NCBI GenBank assembly: GCA_000827325.1
Contig: KN832877.1
Location: forward strand, 682,001-746,000
Length of the DNA stretch: 64,000 nt
Direction of reading: 5' to 3'
From: Oidiodendron maius Zn
Taxonomy: Eukaryota > Ascomycota > Leotiomycetes > Myxotrichaceae
Positions 33,436 to 45,899 of this stretch are shown piece after piece (position 1 is the stretch's first letter; each line of letters starts with the position of its first letter). The position numbers and the translations under genes are program-made. Below the pieces are notes generated by a model. That model was not told where the DNA came from, searched no databases, and saw only the letters and a program-made list of their open reading frames with translations.

Positions 33436-34699
33436 GGTTAGAAGTGAATGCCAGGTGTGGAGAGTAGAGGAAGGCTGGAGGGAGGATGAGCAGAGATGTG
33501 AAAGGTGAGAATTTTAGGCTGGTTGTGGCGCCGAAAAGCTTTAAAAGTCGATTCTGTGGCTTGATGGCGTAGGGGGTTTGATGTTCCTGCCTTAGTGTAG
33601 TATTGCTATAGAGAACCTGCTATTTGCTGGCATCGCTGGGCTCGACATAACCCTCATATAATACATTCGTGCGGCAATTTCAACAGATACTTTGAATTAA
33701 AAGATATATTAGTTAAATTGCAGTTCACTCAGTGACAAGATAACTTATAATTTCTCATTTACTAACTAGAATCACGGTATGAAGGGAGAAAACCTTTCGG
33801 GGATTCACTGGCCGCTGGTGCACAGTGATGAAAATCCTCCACATCGAGAAAGAGCCCATAGGAAATCCTGTGTCTGTGGACACCTCCCATCCGAAATCAG
33901 AAGCAACGTAGTAACTCTCCTCCGCTGGGAATGCCAAAGAAAAAACAACCGATTTTACTCCATGAACCTGATTCCTCAACCAAACTGGGCACTCTTCTTT
34001 TCTTGTTCCAAGGGAATAAGATTGGCCCTATTGTTCAATGCTTGAGGAACTCATGATTGACATAAATTGTTATCCAGAACGCCAAGTATGATGCTCAGAA
34101 GAATGCCGTGTGAGCTTTATGTCGACAAATGAGAGTGTCCTGCATTTGCACCAAGCGGAATGCATTGCATATCGCTGTCTACAATGCCACCGTCAAACGC
34201 CGATTGGATGCCATGTGTTGGCAGAGGTAGAGCACATTTCAAAAATCCCTTAGAAAGCCATGTAGATTGCCGAGACTGACACATCTGAGGCATATTCAAA
34301 GAATTGTCACACCAAAGTGAAAAAGAAAGGGAAACCCCCCGCCTGATCATGATTGTACTCGCGCGTTACAAACTTCCTAATCGAAAGCATGATTGGAGAG
34401 CAAGCTGTCTTCCACTGTTATAACGTCCGCGGTAGGCAGCATGATTTCGTGGATGAGCAGTTTATCGCAAAGATTGATATTGCCGTAGCCAGCTCTCATG
34501 GCAGAGGCTGTGGTCTGTCCGTTGATGCACTTATTTTGATTAGCTTGCGAAGGCCAACTGATCCTCCGAATAAAATCGCTTAAATACAAGGGTTGCGAAA
34601 TATCAAATACACTCCATGTTAGCGATTAAGCCCTTGATCAACGATCGAAGCCCTATGCTGAAATGAAGCTTTTATGCAATTATAGGCTGTGATAATAAG
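33436..34699. other. Gene-poor intergenic stretch
   Basis: About 1.26 kb. The first 200 bp should carry the XAP5 promoter. Frames at 33755-34589 on both strands are under 90 codons; two adjacent minus-strand frames (34117-34350, 34377-34589) look somewhat protein-like but match nothing I know and may be a decayed gene. Confidence 0.4.
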
Positions 34700-37059
34700 T
34701 CAAGCATCAACATGATGCTTGACAGACCACTGATGATCGTCCTCATGACTGCGAGGATCATTTTGCTCGCCATTTTCTTGAAGATGGGTGTGCCAATGAT
34801 CGTGCTGATGATGATGAGTATCGTTATCATAGTCATCATGCAGACCAAACGGGTTGTGGACAATGCCTAGTGCCTGTCTCATCTTAGGATCGGTCTGAGG
34901 AGGGAACCCCAGGAGACCAGGGTTATTTGGAATGAATTCTCCGTTCCGAGTTAGATCTCCTCGAGCAACTGCAAGGGCCTGGTAAATAGGTATCTCCTGC
35001 GCAAAATGCTCACGACAGAAGATGCCATCCACAAAGAGCATATATCCAGTTGCGGAGTAGTTCGGAGCATGGTGCCACTCTCTATGTGCCAGCTCCTTGT
35101 TGTATGCTCGTGCATAAGTTCGAAGCTGATGGAGAGAGTAGAGATCAGACCAATTCCTATGAACGCCGAGAAGTTCGCAAAGAGCAAATTTGTAGGATAG
35201 TTCGAGTGGCTCAATGCCCTTATTCATATGAGAGTTACCATCCGTGCCTGGATGTGCTTCACTCAAGGCCGGCACGGCGCCCGCGGCCATTGGAGCTCGT
35301 GGCTCAAATGAAGATGTTAACGTCATACTGTTCAGACCACCAGACACCGAGAACTCTCGGTCTAGAGGGGGTCCAACATGAGACGTCTGCTGGTTTGGAG
35401 AGCTGGAGCCGATGGTATTGAGCATACTAGTATTATTTCCACAGCGAGCCTTGTCAAGAGTGTGTCTTCTGGTTTGCGCTGGCGTTGCTCTAGGCTTCGC
35501 GGAAGAGCGGTGACGTTTAGCCGGCGTCTCTGTATAGCCATCGCTATCTTCATTATCAGGGTTGTATCCTCTATAACTCTTTGAAGAAGAGGCCGACTTT
35601 CGTTTGGTGGATGTCGTCTTGCTATTAGATGCAGTCTGAGCAAGCTTCTTCGGTGTTGTGGCCGTCTGTGGTGTCTTGGGAAAATTCTTGGTTTCCGACT
35701 GGCTAATAGTAAAAGCAGGCGGTAACTCAACTGCATCCTCTTGCTGAACTTTGATATCTTGCTGAACTGGTTCCTCCATAGTAGTGGGAAGCTCGCCCGT
35801 TTGACCTATCAGACGGTCTAGATCGTTAAGCTTCAGACCCCGTTTGACAGCCTTGCGTCCTATTTCATTCTGTATATCACGTTCAGCATTGATCTTCTTA
35901 TTGTTGAATTTCATCTAAACGTAGACAGTTAGCACTGTTTAGTTAATATGGAATACAAATTTACCTGAATCTCAGCTCCAGGGGCGGCAACAAGACGACT
36001 AATGTATGTCGGATCCATAATTTGCTTGCACAATGCCTTACTGATCTGTAGCGTTCCACGTTAGCATCTGTATCAACCCGTAGTCTCATGATCATACTTT
36101 GCAGCTGTGCAGTATCTTTTGAAATCGGGCATTAAAATCCCCGTATTCCTCTTTCTTGGACTTTGCATCAAGACCAGGAAGTTTGATGCCCATCGAAGCA
36201 TCGCGACAGCGAAACTGTGTTGACACGTCAGTTTGATAAAATAACATAAAAGAACTATTTAGTGCACAAAACTTGGACCTACCAAGATCTCCCAGCACTT
36301 CAATTCGATTTCTCTATTTGAATAATATCCGCTGCGGAACCGACGGACGGCTTGAGCTGGCTTACCATTCTTACCAGGCTTGTCCAAGACATCGCTCGTA
36401 TCGATGATACTCTCAAAGAGCTCCTTAACTAGAGCCCTTTGTTCCTCTTCAGTTTTTGGGAGATCGGACACTTGATCGTTTAGAGTAGCTTTTCTGAGTC
36501 GGCGAGCAAGAGTATCCTTGTAGTGCTCCTCGTTACGAATAATACCTTCAAATACTTGGACGGCATTTCGGGAACTATCCTCATCAGAATCGACATCAGA
36601 GTCAGATTTGTTATCCGCATGATTTTCAAATGCAGGTTTCTTGGCATATTCATCAAGCTGATCGTCATCTTCAGGTTGATAGTCAAGGTCGCTGCTATCA
36701 TTGACACTATATGGATTATTGTCTGTGCTATAGGTTACTCTTCCCTTTCTTCTGTGGTCGCCCTGGCTGTACGTCACCGCAGATTTATTGGTGTTATTGG
36801 CCAGTGGCGTTTCAATGCCATATACATGGCCCATTGAGTAGCCGCGTTCTGTCCCAGTGGGTTGATAATAAGAAGAGGCCGTAGTGGTGGGAGCGACAGT
36901 ATAATTTTCATAGGAGAGTGCCATATCTTGGCGGGATGGCTGCGAACTAGGCATGTGTGATGCAGGAGTCTGCATGATAAGCACATTAGGCTCAGCAGCC
37001 AGAGATCGACGTAAACTTTCCTTTCTGGCTTGTCCAGTCGCCGGGGATGAGCGAACCAT
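34700..37059 (-). CDS. Unknown 729-residue protein, His-rich C-terminus
   Basis: Exons (minus) 37059-36283, 36214-36098, 36045-35965 and 35914-34700 give 729 residues with three phase-0 introns of 50-68 nt. The N-terminal half is Ser/Thr/Asp-rich with an acidic stretch (residues ~125-175). A compact conserved-looking core spans the introns: ELKCWEIL, FRCRDAS, YGDFNARFQKILHSCKIS, KALCKQIMDPTYISRLVAAP, MKFNNKKINAERD. I recall an expanded family in ascomycetes with this plan (a 'CK-x2-L-C/CKHLMD' core followed by N-x2-K-N-x-K/R), with no known function. Basic PAKRHRSSAK (~residue 455) may be a nuclear signal. The tail carries about nine His within 20 residues (HHHQHDHWHTH), possibly metal-binding. 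The start is MVRSSPATG; the upstream frame lacks an ATG. Confidence 0.7.
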
Positions 37060-40000
37060 CTTGTTGATAACTAAAATGAGCAAGTATCAGTTTCTATTTT
37101 GCGACGTTATGGGTTAAGAAAGGTGTTACTGTTGGGATTCAAGTCTAGGAAAGCAGTGCTTATCAGGTTCAAAATGTCTCTTGATACAGTCTCAAGAAGG
37201 AACTTCAAGATCGATGGCGCAACAGGAGTCGATCTTAGAGTAGGATCAGGTAATTTGAAAGGGATCTCAAGGCTGCCTTGGAAATGCCGATCTGTAGTAA
37301 AGACTCTGTTCTTCCGTAGTGTGTACTGACGCGCTCGTGAATATCAGGCGAACTGTACGAAAGCGAATTTACAGCTACCAGACCTGCGAGTTCAACTTAT
37401 GAGTTAAGAGCAGCCGAATGAAGGTAGATCGTCCTAATAGAAGATCGCTTTTGGGAAATAGTTCAGAAAATGAAGAGGTAGATAGAGGTATAAAACTAGA
37501 GAAGGATCACGTACCATATTGGTTCTTAGGAGATGCACGCGTAAAGACTGGTACGACCAGGAGGTGAATTAAACCGCGGCGGAAGATAGTTTAACTAGTA
37601 CGTAGCGGAAGGTAGTCCGACTCGGAACGAAAAATGGCCCGACCCAAAGAGAAAGAGTAAACAATCTCTTAAAAGACAGGAGATATGCTCCGTAGTGGAT
37701 CGTTGGGCCCTCTTACGAATGTGTGCTAAGGAACATGGAGCAAATAGCGCGTAAAGGATTGTGAGATCGGTAGACTGAAGCTGTCAGATGTTGTCTTTAA
37801 TAGAGGTACGCGTGAAAAAGAGCATGCAGCGGAACAAGTCTGTGGTTGTGGGATGGTAGGATGAACCTGCAAAGTGGAGTATTAGTGTTATTGATATGAT
37901 CGATAGCTGTCGATCTTACCTACATACTAGTTTCTTGTCAGGGGAGACAGGAAGGTATTCAGGGAGAAAGCCCTATTAGGTCACCACTGAAGTGCCTTTG
38001 AAAGAAGCTCTGATAAGAGAAGGAATGGCCAATCTGTAGGCTGTCAGAGGTTGCTCGTAAAACTGTGCAAGGGCGTGAAGGTGACAGAGTATAGCAGTTG
38101 AAGAACTACTAGCGCGACGAGACTCTCGCTTGTAAACATAGTCTCGCTTGTGATCATAGTGGTTCCCCCCCTTGATGCTATTCAAGAAGGCAGAATGGAT
38201 CACCACCTTGTATGGAACTTAATAAACTTGCAGATCCAGCTGGCGGCTCCCGTGTACAAGACTTTACCTCTGAAATGCTATCAATATACAGCGTTTCCAC
38301 AACTGTATGTATCCCGACAAATATTTTTTAATAGAAGAGGCCATAGTAGGAAATACACCACCTTATAAGAGAGTGCCATTGAGGAACTTAACTTTGAATA
38401 GAGTGTTTGAGCAAATTTGCCAACTTCGAAACTTCGAGACTGATGTCAGTAATCTGTACAGGCTTATGCAACAGATGACTTCCAATTTTATCCTATTTAA
38501 CTTTGCGAATGCCGTGAAATGATGCGGCTTTGGCATCACATGAACTTCGCTAGGGATACAGTGCAAAGGGCGAGTATTTAATATAGCTGCTTGAACCAAA
38601 GCTCCAGACACTTGTGAGCTCTAGGTCTAAATAGACATTGGATTGAGGGGGGCTAGGTATATTTATAGCTATTGCCTTGAATTAAGTAGGCAAGGACAAC
38701 TAATATGCCTATCATAGCATCTTTGACACAGTACCTAGACAGAATGAATATGACTGATGACGAATAAACGTTGGGTTTAGACCGAGATACCTTCTGCATT
38801 AAGGGAGCCTTTGAAAGTGGGTTCCTGAATGCTGAAGGACTATCATCTTGTCCAAATACTGAACTGCTCTATTGCAAGGCTCGATTTGCCTACAATTTAT
38901 CGTTTCGGCATGCATAATGTAAAGACTAGGCTGTATTGACTTCCATTCACTAATGTGAAGTTTATGATACATGTTGGAATAAGCTTCGGTGGATGAATCG
39001 AGAAAAGGGTTTGCTAGTAAAATCAGCATGTTGAAGTAGAGGTATGGGCTTAACACACAATTTGATAATTATAGAGCAGTGATTGAGAAGCAGAAATATT
39101 TCTTTAGCAGCGTTCACAAGAAGAAGAGTAAAAAATTAGCCACTGGAACATTAGTGTTCTGCAGAAATGATGATCATTATCGTGACACCAGTTATATATA
39201 TCTGTTTATGAATGAGAAATGATGACATAGAATTGGTGATTGAACCTGCTATGCAGTTAGTCTTAGCTTGTAACGCAACGGATATTCTTAAACAGATGCA
39301 TACTTAGCATGTAACGGCGCACTAAAAAGCTCTCATAATTAGAGATGACCTAGAATATACATTACCATTACTGCGGCAGGCATCAAGAGCTGAGATTTTA
39401 ATCTTACGACGCCGATAATCAAAGAAAGCAATTGCCATTCCAATTGTTGGATACTAAATTTGAGAGAATATTTCAAGCTGATGTGCCTCTGAGACTGGTA
39501 AAAAGAGGCCTAGTCTTTTATTGCTCATATGCTGCCTCTCCATGTTGGATGACTATAGTTTCAAGTTCCAGAATGCTCACTGCTGGTTTGACTCCTGACC
39601 AGAAATGTGAAAAGTAGTACTGGGAGGGAGTCAACAGAGTTATTTGACACGCTGTTTAGGAGTAAAATTATAGGTTTGCATTTCCGTATAAAGCTGGTTT
39701 TGAATACCACTGTTGCCTTGTACAATATCAATCAGTGCCGTGCGACATACACCCTAGGATGAAGGTGAGCTGAGTAGAACAAAATTGCATTTCATGCTTT
39801 GCAATCTTAAATTCATAAGCTAATGACGAGGCACACGGAGGATACAGAACTGTCAGGTGATGATGAAGATAGTGATGGTGATGCGGAAACAGATGCTAGT
39901 TGGTTGAAGGATAGGAAAGCACTTGGGGACACAGTCTGTCTGTACTTGCGTTGAATAAAACAAAAACCGACTAGGTGAATTATAAACCTAAAGCACTGAG

Positions 40001-40736
40001 TTTTAAATGCATTAAGCTTCTTAGATATTGTACGATTAATATCGCCGAACCATAAACATACTTTGATGTTGCTGGAGAGATTGCATACCCCCGGTATTCG
40101 CGTATACAGCTCTTGGGAGGTGTTGCTAATATAGTTTCATTAATTGCCTCAGATCGCCGAAGGAAATGCCGGCACTGCCAGTATGTGTTATGAATGCTAT
40201 TCTATCTGATATCGAAGGTCATGGATGATATTTAGATACCAAGAATTGACACAGGACCTATGGCAATTATGTTTGCAGTTAGTTATATGTAGCAAAGACT
40301 AATGCTGATCTTATTGCTTCACTCTAGTAGTCATAGCAGGTTATACACAACTCCCCATCCATTCCGTAGCATACTACCCACAAGAAGGCACTAGCCTTTA
40401 TGCCATTGCTGTATTGTAATATATTTTGTAAATGCGAGCAGTAATGGGGTATGACTCTTAGGAGACAATAGAGTATGCTATTGTGTACCCAGCTGTTCCA
40501 AATCACTGGATCTGACCCCTCTTCATTTTATCAAAGCTTTAGAATACAAAAGGTTTTTTTGGTTAAGGGTTTTGATCACAAGAATGCATCAGCAAGGAAG
40601 AGGTGAAAGACGTGGGCATGTGTTAGCTTTAAATCGAAAGGCAGACAACGCCTAGGTGGCCAGACTCCTGACCAGCCCCTTTGACCACCCCTTTTATAAG
40701 CGAATACGGTCGGAATTTATTTTGGCTGAATTTAGC
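37060..40736. other. 3.7-kb gene desert
   Basis: No gene I can support. The left ~500 bp should hold the promoter and leader of the 34.7-37.1 kb gene. Beyond 38.6 kb the DNA is AT-rich with short, overlapping frames. One plus-strand frame at 38307-38522 has ordinary composition but no recognisable family. I found no transposase motifs like those at 7 and 50 kb, and could not define repeats by eye. Confidence 0.45.
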
Positions 40737-41863
40737 CTACCAATTTCTCCGGCCCCCACGTCCTTTCCCAAAGTTCCCACGGTTTCTCGCATCCCCTTGA
40801 TTCATCATGCCCTGGTCATAACCAAATCCCATCTGTGCGTTTTGACCTTGGCCAAAGGCACCTTGAGTACCAAATCCTTGACCTTGGTTACCACTTGGCG
40901 CTCCACCTGTTCCGGCGCCAGCTTGTGCACCCTGCATGCCTGCGAACATGGTTGCTGGATCCATTTGAGTTGGATCGATTCCTTGTGCCATCATTTGTTG
41001 CATCATAGCCTGCATCTCTGGTGGAATTCCTTCCATTCCAGGCAAGGCCGGGCCACCTGGAGCAGGAGGCATCCCCGGCATCCCCGGCAACCCGCCCATA
41101 GCCATCATCATATTCATATCCTCGAACATTTTTTTATTATTCTGGGCTATCTTCTCTTGGTCGTACTCTGTTCTTAGAGCTTCCTGCTTGCTCGCGTATA
41201 GCGCCCAGGTGAATTCATCAAATCCGTAGTTGAAGTAGTCCGTGATATCTGTGCCTGGTCTCCGCCATGGCTTGTCATTTTCATTCAGATCTGCGGCATA
41301 TTAACCTGGGCCAAGTCATCTCTTCCGTGTATGCTCACCTTCATCAATGCTGACTTGAGTAATGGGCTTTCCCGCCGGCTCATATATTGGCTTTGCATCG
41401 ACGTCTATCTTAGATGTTGCAATACCCGGCAAGTCTGCTCCTGACACCGATGATTTCTTTACAGGTGTTTCCTTCTTAACAGCGGGTAGCTTTGTAGCTA
41501 CATCGTTCGTTGAACTTCTTTGGGGGATGTTCCGTATGTCGTTATACCGTGGCTGACTGTAGGCGCGTTAATTATGAAAGAAGAAACCAAGACAGGCAAC
41601 CTACGAGGGAGCCGGAGCTTTAGAGCCATCCTTCCTCTCTGTGATGATGTCGATATCCTGCTTCCGCATTAGAAGCTGTGGAGATTCCATATTTCAGGTA
41701 CTCATACCGAGTCGCTACCTTCTGATGCTTCGTCTTCCTCTTCTCCCTCCTCTAAATCTTCATCCTCTTGCTCTGTCTTGACGTCTGCAGGCCGCGCCTG
41801 TTGCTCTGAGCTTTGTGCAGGCTCTTCGGGCGAATAGAAATCGTCATCTTCGTCAACATCCAT
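40737..41863 (-). CDS. FIP1: Pre-mRNA polyadenylation factor Fip1
   Basis: Exons (minus) 41863-41708, 41657-41605, 41556-41339 and 41290-40737 give 326 residues. Fip1 tethers poly(A) polymerase within the cleavage and polyadenylation factor. It starts MDVDEDDDFYSPEEP and has a long acidic region (EQEDEDLEEGEEEDE). The diagnostic Fip1 motif is NDKPWRRPGTDITDYFNYGF followed by DEFTWALYASKQ, completed only when intron 3 is removed. The C-terminal ~130 residues are Met/Gly/Pro/Gln-rich (MMQQMMAQG, GMPGMPPAPGG) and end in an RGG-type basic tail GKGRGGRRNW, which could bind RNA. All three introns are 48-50 nt. It is head to head with NUP49. Confidence 0.93.
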
Positions 41864-42130
41864 GTCGGGTATTATTGGCCAATTGCCAAATTGACGTTAT
41901 GCGAGGAATTGCACTTATGAACCACAGAGAAATGGAATGTTGTCTTGGAGGTAGTGGGCGACCTTCACCTCAAGCTCAATTGCGCGCTAATTCTAGACGG
42001 GATTAGTGTGTCGACCACCCCTGCCCTCAACTTTATTGCGATTTCCAGACGCGGTTGCCCGACGTGAAGTTCCACAGCTTCAAGCTTTCAACAATTTGGA
42101 CCACGCTTTGACGGTGAGGAAGGCTTCGCT
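41864..42130. promoter_or_regulatory. 267-bp divergent promoter, FIP1 / NUP49
   Basis: Start codons of two essential RNA-export and processing genes face away from each other across 267 bp, so promoter elements are probably shared. I name no specific sites. Confidence 0.65.
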
Positions 42131-43885
42131 ATGGCGCTGGCCAGATCTGCGAGCGGACCCGGGGGGTTGAGCATCAATACCACATCCGCGAATTCCTTGT
42201 TGTACGTTGGACTGTTTTTCTCCATCCCATTTCCTCTCTTCGCCAGCGAAACACGTTTGGAAAGATAGGCCCCCCCCTCTCTCTTTGATTTCGGAAGTGG
42301 CTCTTCTTGGGAAGCTTAATCTAATTGTATTGTTTGAAGTGGATCGGGCACAGCTGCAACCGGAGGATTGTTTGCAAGCACGCAAGCTAGTAAGCCTCTC
42401 TTTGGCGCTTCAACGACTACGACAGCTTCGCAAACGGGAGGCTTATTTGGGACTGCGGCACCTACATCCCAAGTCCCGGCCGGTGGCTTATTTGGCTCAA
42501 CCGCACCTGCATCTCAAACTTCGGCTGAAGGGCTGTTTGGTTCAACGGCTGCAACATCTCAACCTCAAACAAGCGGACTGTTCGGTTCCTCTACAACCAC
42601 AACCCTGCCTCAGACTGGGGGACTTTTTGGTGTTGCGACAGCAACATCTCAACCCCAGGTCGGAGGCCTATTCGGGTCAGCTGCAACTACGTCTCAACCG
42701 CAGGCTGGAGGATTATTTGGCTCGTCCACCGCGACATCTCAACCACAGGCAGGGGGTTTATTTGGCTCAACCGCATCCACCACCCAACCCCAGACCGGAG
42801 GTCTATTTGGGTCGACGCAACCAAGCGGTGGATTATTTGGTAGTACAAATATCTCTCAGCCAACCTTAGGTGGGACCAACACATTTGGCCAGAGTCAACC
42901 TACCACATCCCTCTTGTAAGTTTTTTTAATTGTGCTGTTATAGTCAACTCTAACTGCGAATAGTGGTGGTCTCGGAACAGCCCAGAATCAGCAATCTCAA
43001 CCCAATACCATGTTTCCATCCCTAAATCAATCGCAGGTGGCTTCAGGCTCGACGGGTTTGGGAGGTTCTGCCTTTGGCGGTGGCTTGACAATGGGCCAGG
43101 GCAGAAATTTACAGCCGCAAACAATCCCGGGGGTCAAAATCGATGTAGCCAATCTTCGAGGAACGACTCGTTTCAATGATCTCCATGAGGAGCTTCAGAA
43201 GCAAATCGAACATATGGATAATGTGATACAAGGCCAGATCAACCTCAAGAACGATTGCAACGCTATTATGGCCCCTCACGACTCCCAGCTGGCTACTGTC
43301 CCCTCGGACGTCGAGTTCCTGCGGCGAAAGTTGGTCGGTCTTGAAAGCTCCATGGCTGCAGATGCAGAAGCCATCTCTCACGTCCGTGAGTTCATTAAAT
43401 CGGATGCAGAGAACGCGAAGCTGAGCTTCCGCGCAATTGACAACCTAAAGCTCCCGCCGCAGTACCATGTCTCTGGGGTCTGGCCAGCCAAACCTTCTTC
43501 CGGAGACGGTCGAGTACAGGGTGGCAGTGAAAGTGATGTCCACGACATCGTGGGTTTTTTCTCGTCAAACGCAGACGAGCTCTCTGCAACACTGGCAAAA
43601 TATCGAAAACATATCACCGAAATTGAACAGCACTTACGCTCTGTGGAGGAGACCAGCGCACAGCAGATCAACTCGCTGATAGCGAGGAGGAACGATGGGT
43701 CGGCAGGAGATGAGGACGAGATCAGGCAGTTGGCATATGCCCTGACGGAATTTGAGCAGAGCATCCTGCATGTTGCGGGCAAGGTTGGTGGGCTGCGAGA
43801 GGGTATCCAAAAGTTGCAACTTGGTAATTTCATGGGTACTGCTAATGGGCGGTCGACAAATGGATACAGGAATAGTGTTTACTAA
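42131..43885 (+). CDS. NUP49: GLFG nucleoporin Nup49 (Nup58/45 type)
   Basis: Exons 42131-42201, 42340-42915 and 42964-43885 give 522 residues. Nup49 forms the central-channel Nsp1-Nup57-Nup49 complex, whose FG repeats make the permeability barrier. Exon 1 encodes MALARSASGPGGLSINTTSA and NSLF; joining to exon 2 gives NSLFGSGTAATGGLF. Residues ~30-205 hold about ten GLFG units. After intron 2 come GVKIDVANLRGTTRFNDLHE and a coiled-coil domain (LQKQIEHMDNVIQGQINLKN, FLRRKLVGLESSMAADAEAI, LAKYRKHITEIEQHLRSVEE), as in the alpha-helical part of Nup49/Nup58. The C-terminus is short. Intron 1 (138 nt, GTACGT donor, AAG acceptor) is less certain than intron 2 but makes the N-terminus fit. Confidence 0.9.
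42420..42850 (+). repeat. Tandem GLFG coding repeats
   Basis: About ten diverged copies of a ~17-19-codon unit of the form Thr/Ser-rich spacer, Ser-Gln-Pro-Gln, x-Gly-Gly-Leu-Phe-Gly-Ser. At the DNA level this is a ~51-57-bp minisatellite inside NUP49, so copy number may vary between strains. Confidence 0.85.
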
Positions 43886-44255
43886 CGTAAAATGGACTGG
43901 CTGGATGAAATGCGTATGGGGAAGCAGGCACCGGACGAAAAGGAAGGGTGTTTGGCGTTGGTCGCATAGTTGAGCATCTGAATATATCACTGCAGTTATA
44001 GGCAGGCAACAGGGTAGAGATATCAATGTAAATTCTTACTTCGAAGCACCATATATTATGTGGCTGTTCTCATGATTACTCGTTCTACTTTACGTGGATT
44101 ACAAAGGCAATGTATAGTGATCTATGCTCTTTCGAACCCCTGGCTAGTCTCGCTTAGGCTTCTGTACCTGGACTCCTCTTTTGCGATCCTTCCAGCGACT
44201 TCAGTGCAAGCAGAAATTCTCCCTTTCGCCGTCACTGGCGTTAGGATATTCAGCC
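43886..44255. other. Intergenic between NUP49 and membrane-protein gene
   Basis: 370 bp holding the NUP49 3' flank and the next gene's promoter. An in-frame TTG-started extension upstream of 44256 is open but has no ATG. Confidence 0.5.
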
Positions 44256-45527
44256 ATGGCTAAGATATCCATAGCCAAGGTCTTAGGGAACCATGGCCTC
44301 CCTCTCCATACTAATAAACCAAGGCGATTCTCAGTCGCGGGCTTTTCCAGCAGAACCCTCTCTGTCCTTATCACTCTCATCTTCATCACTCAAGCCGTTG
44401 TCCTGTACCATCTATTCTTCTACGAACCTCCTCTGCCAGTCCTTCCTCGCTACAGCACCACGGAAACCGTTGCATTGGTGACGAAGTGGTACGAGTTGCT
44501 CCGAGACATGCGATATCTCGGCCCAGATGCCATCGTGTATCCTCCACACGTCGGCGATAAGGCGATTAATCTTACACTAGCTCGACAGATGGGGTTGGAT
44601 GAGAGGGTTATTGAGACCATGCAGCAAATGCCCTACGTGGATGATTACACAGGCGGATGGATGCTGGATCGAGACGTTCTGTTCCGCGATGGGAGGTTCG
44701 TCGATTATCGAAATGATAAAGATATATACCTCTCGAGGGATCCACTAGGGCACTGGGATAGATATGCTCAAGCCACATCCAAAACTTTTGAAGAAAGCAT
44801 GTTGGATTTCGAAGACCTCTTCCCGAAGTCCGCCATCCCGTTGTCCATAGTGAGAGGGGGCGTGTGGGCAACTGGAGATGCAATAGTGTTTGACACCGCT
44901 ACTAATCGCCTCCATGTTATGTCTACACAGGGCGATGGTAATCGTGACCCGTTTTTCGACGAATTCCGCCATCTGAATGCCATGCCGAGGGCGTATAAGA
45001 TAAAGACACCGTTTTATGGACCGGAGATCCAGTACGCAAGGCCGGTAAACGAGGCACTGCTAGATTTTATCATGAGCACTGCAGAACTGAAAGAGGAGTT
45101 CGTACCTGGTGGCCCGTATTTAGACTCAGGATACACACCTGAGCTCTGCCCTCCAACGTGGGAAGGTTGGATCAGGGATCTGTATCGCAGGTCGGGGTGG
45201 CCGAGGAGACAGGCAATAGAGGAGTTCTTGTTCCCAGAGGTCAAGGACAGAGTGGAAGATCCATTTGGAGACTTCAAGAGCTCGGATTTTGAGAGCCAGA
45301 TGCGAGGCCTGAGACACAATATTACGGTCAGGTATATGCCGGATTGGTATGTTCCTGTTCCAAGGAATGAGGAATGGATTGTGGAGTTGGTTGAGAAAGG
45401 CACCCTAAGTGATGAACAGGCTGAATTCGCAAGGAGTGATGAAGCGGCGATCCCTTTTAATCCGAATGGCTGGGGTGGAAGATATTTGTTTAATAAGCAT
45501 TGGGAGGTGTACGGTAAAATGAATTAA
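44256..45527 (+). CDS. Unknown type II membrane protein
   Basis: Single exon, 423 residues from the first ATG (MAKISIAKVLG). A basic N-terminus with KPRRF precedes one hydrophobic helix at ~33-54 (TLSVLITLIFITQAVVLYHL), so an N-in/C-out single-pass protein is likely. The ~365-residue lumenal or exterior domain has FIMSTAELKEEF, LCPPTWEGWIRDLYRRSGWP and an N-glycosylation candidate NIT near residue 360; it ends in a Trp/Gly-rich stretch (NPNGWGGRYLFNKHWEVY). I do not recognise a catalytic motif. The topology would suit a Golgi or cell-surface enzyme, but that is a guess. No introns. Confidence 0.65.
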   Translation: MAKISIAKVLGNHGLPLHTNKPRRFSVAGFSSRTLSVLITLIFITQAVVLYHLFFYEPPLPVLPRYSTTETVALVTKWYELLRDMRYLGPDAIVYPPHVGDKAINLTLARQMGLDERVIETMQQMPYVDDYTGGWMLDRDVLFRDGRFVDYRNDKDIYLSRDPLGHWDRYAQATSKTFEESMLDFEDLFPKSAIPLSIVRGGVWATGDAIVFDTATNRLHVMSTQGDGNRDPFFDEFRHLNAMPRAYKIKTPFYGPEIQYARPVNEALLDFIMSTAELKEEFVPGGPYLDSGYTPELCPPTWEGWIRDLYRRSGWPRRQAIEEFLFPEVKDRVEDPFGDFKSSDFESQMRGLRHNITVRYMPDWYVPVPRNEEWIVELVEKGTLSDEQAEFARSDEAAIPFNPNGWGGRYLFNKHWEVYGKMN

Positions 45528-45899
45528 CGATAACTACCAAGGATAGACTTGTACATTAATAAATTGTTGTACTACGACTATGTACCCCAAACTACGTGTA
45601 GTATGCGTAACTCCACTATAAGATGCCTGTATCGGCACAGAAAACATCCACTATATCCTGTTTTTCATCTATCATGGCTTCCTCTCACATAAAACAGGGA
45701 TACAGGCCAGTTCCCACTTCTGGTTGAATGGACTTCATTAAACTGCAATATAAAACCTAAATGGTACCACTCAGATCAAGCAGACGACTTGTGTTGATCA
45801 TCGAACGTAAATCGTCGCAAAAGGGAGAGTGGATATCGGATATAGAGAATACGAAGTTATAGCTAAGTTAAGCTATTGATAGATATGGCTTCTCTTGCC
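45528..45899. other. Convergent 3' intergenic region
   Basis: 372 bp between the stops of the membrane-protein gene and the Zn2Cys6 gene. AT-rich; no feature seen beyond presumed terminators. Confidence 0.5.

Noticed and set aside
34117-34589. Two adjacent minus-strand frames as a possible gene
   Set aside because: They cannot be joined by a convincing intron and match nothing I recognise. Kept only as a note in the intergenic entry.
37060-40736. A degraded transposon filling the gene desert
   Set aside because: AT-rich, but no transposase, reverse transcriptase or terminal repeat motif could be read in any frame by eye.
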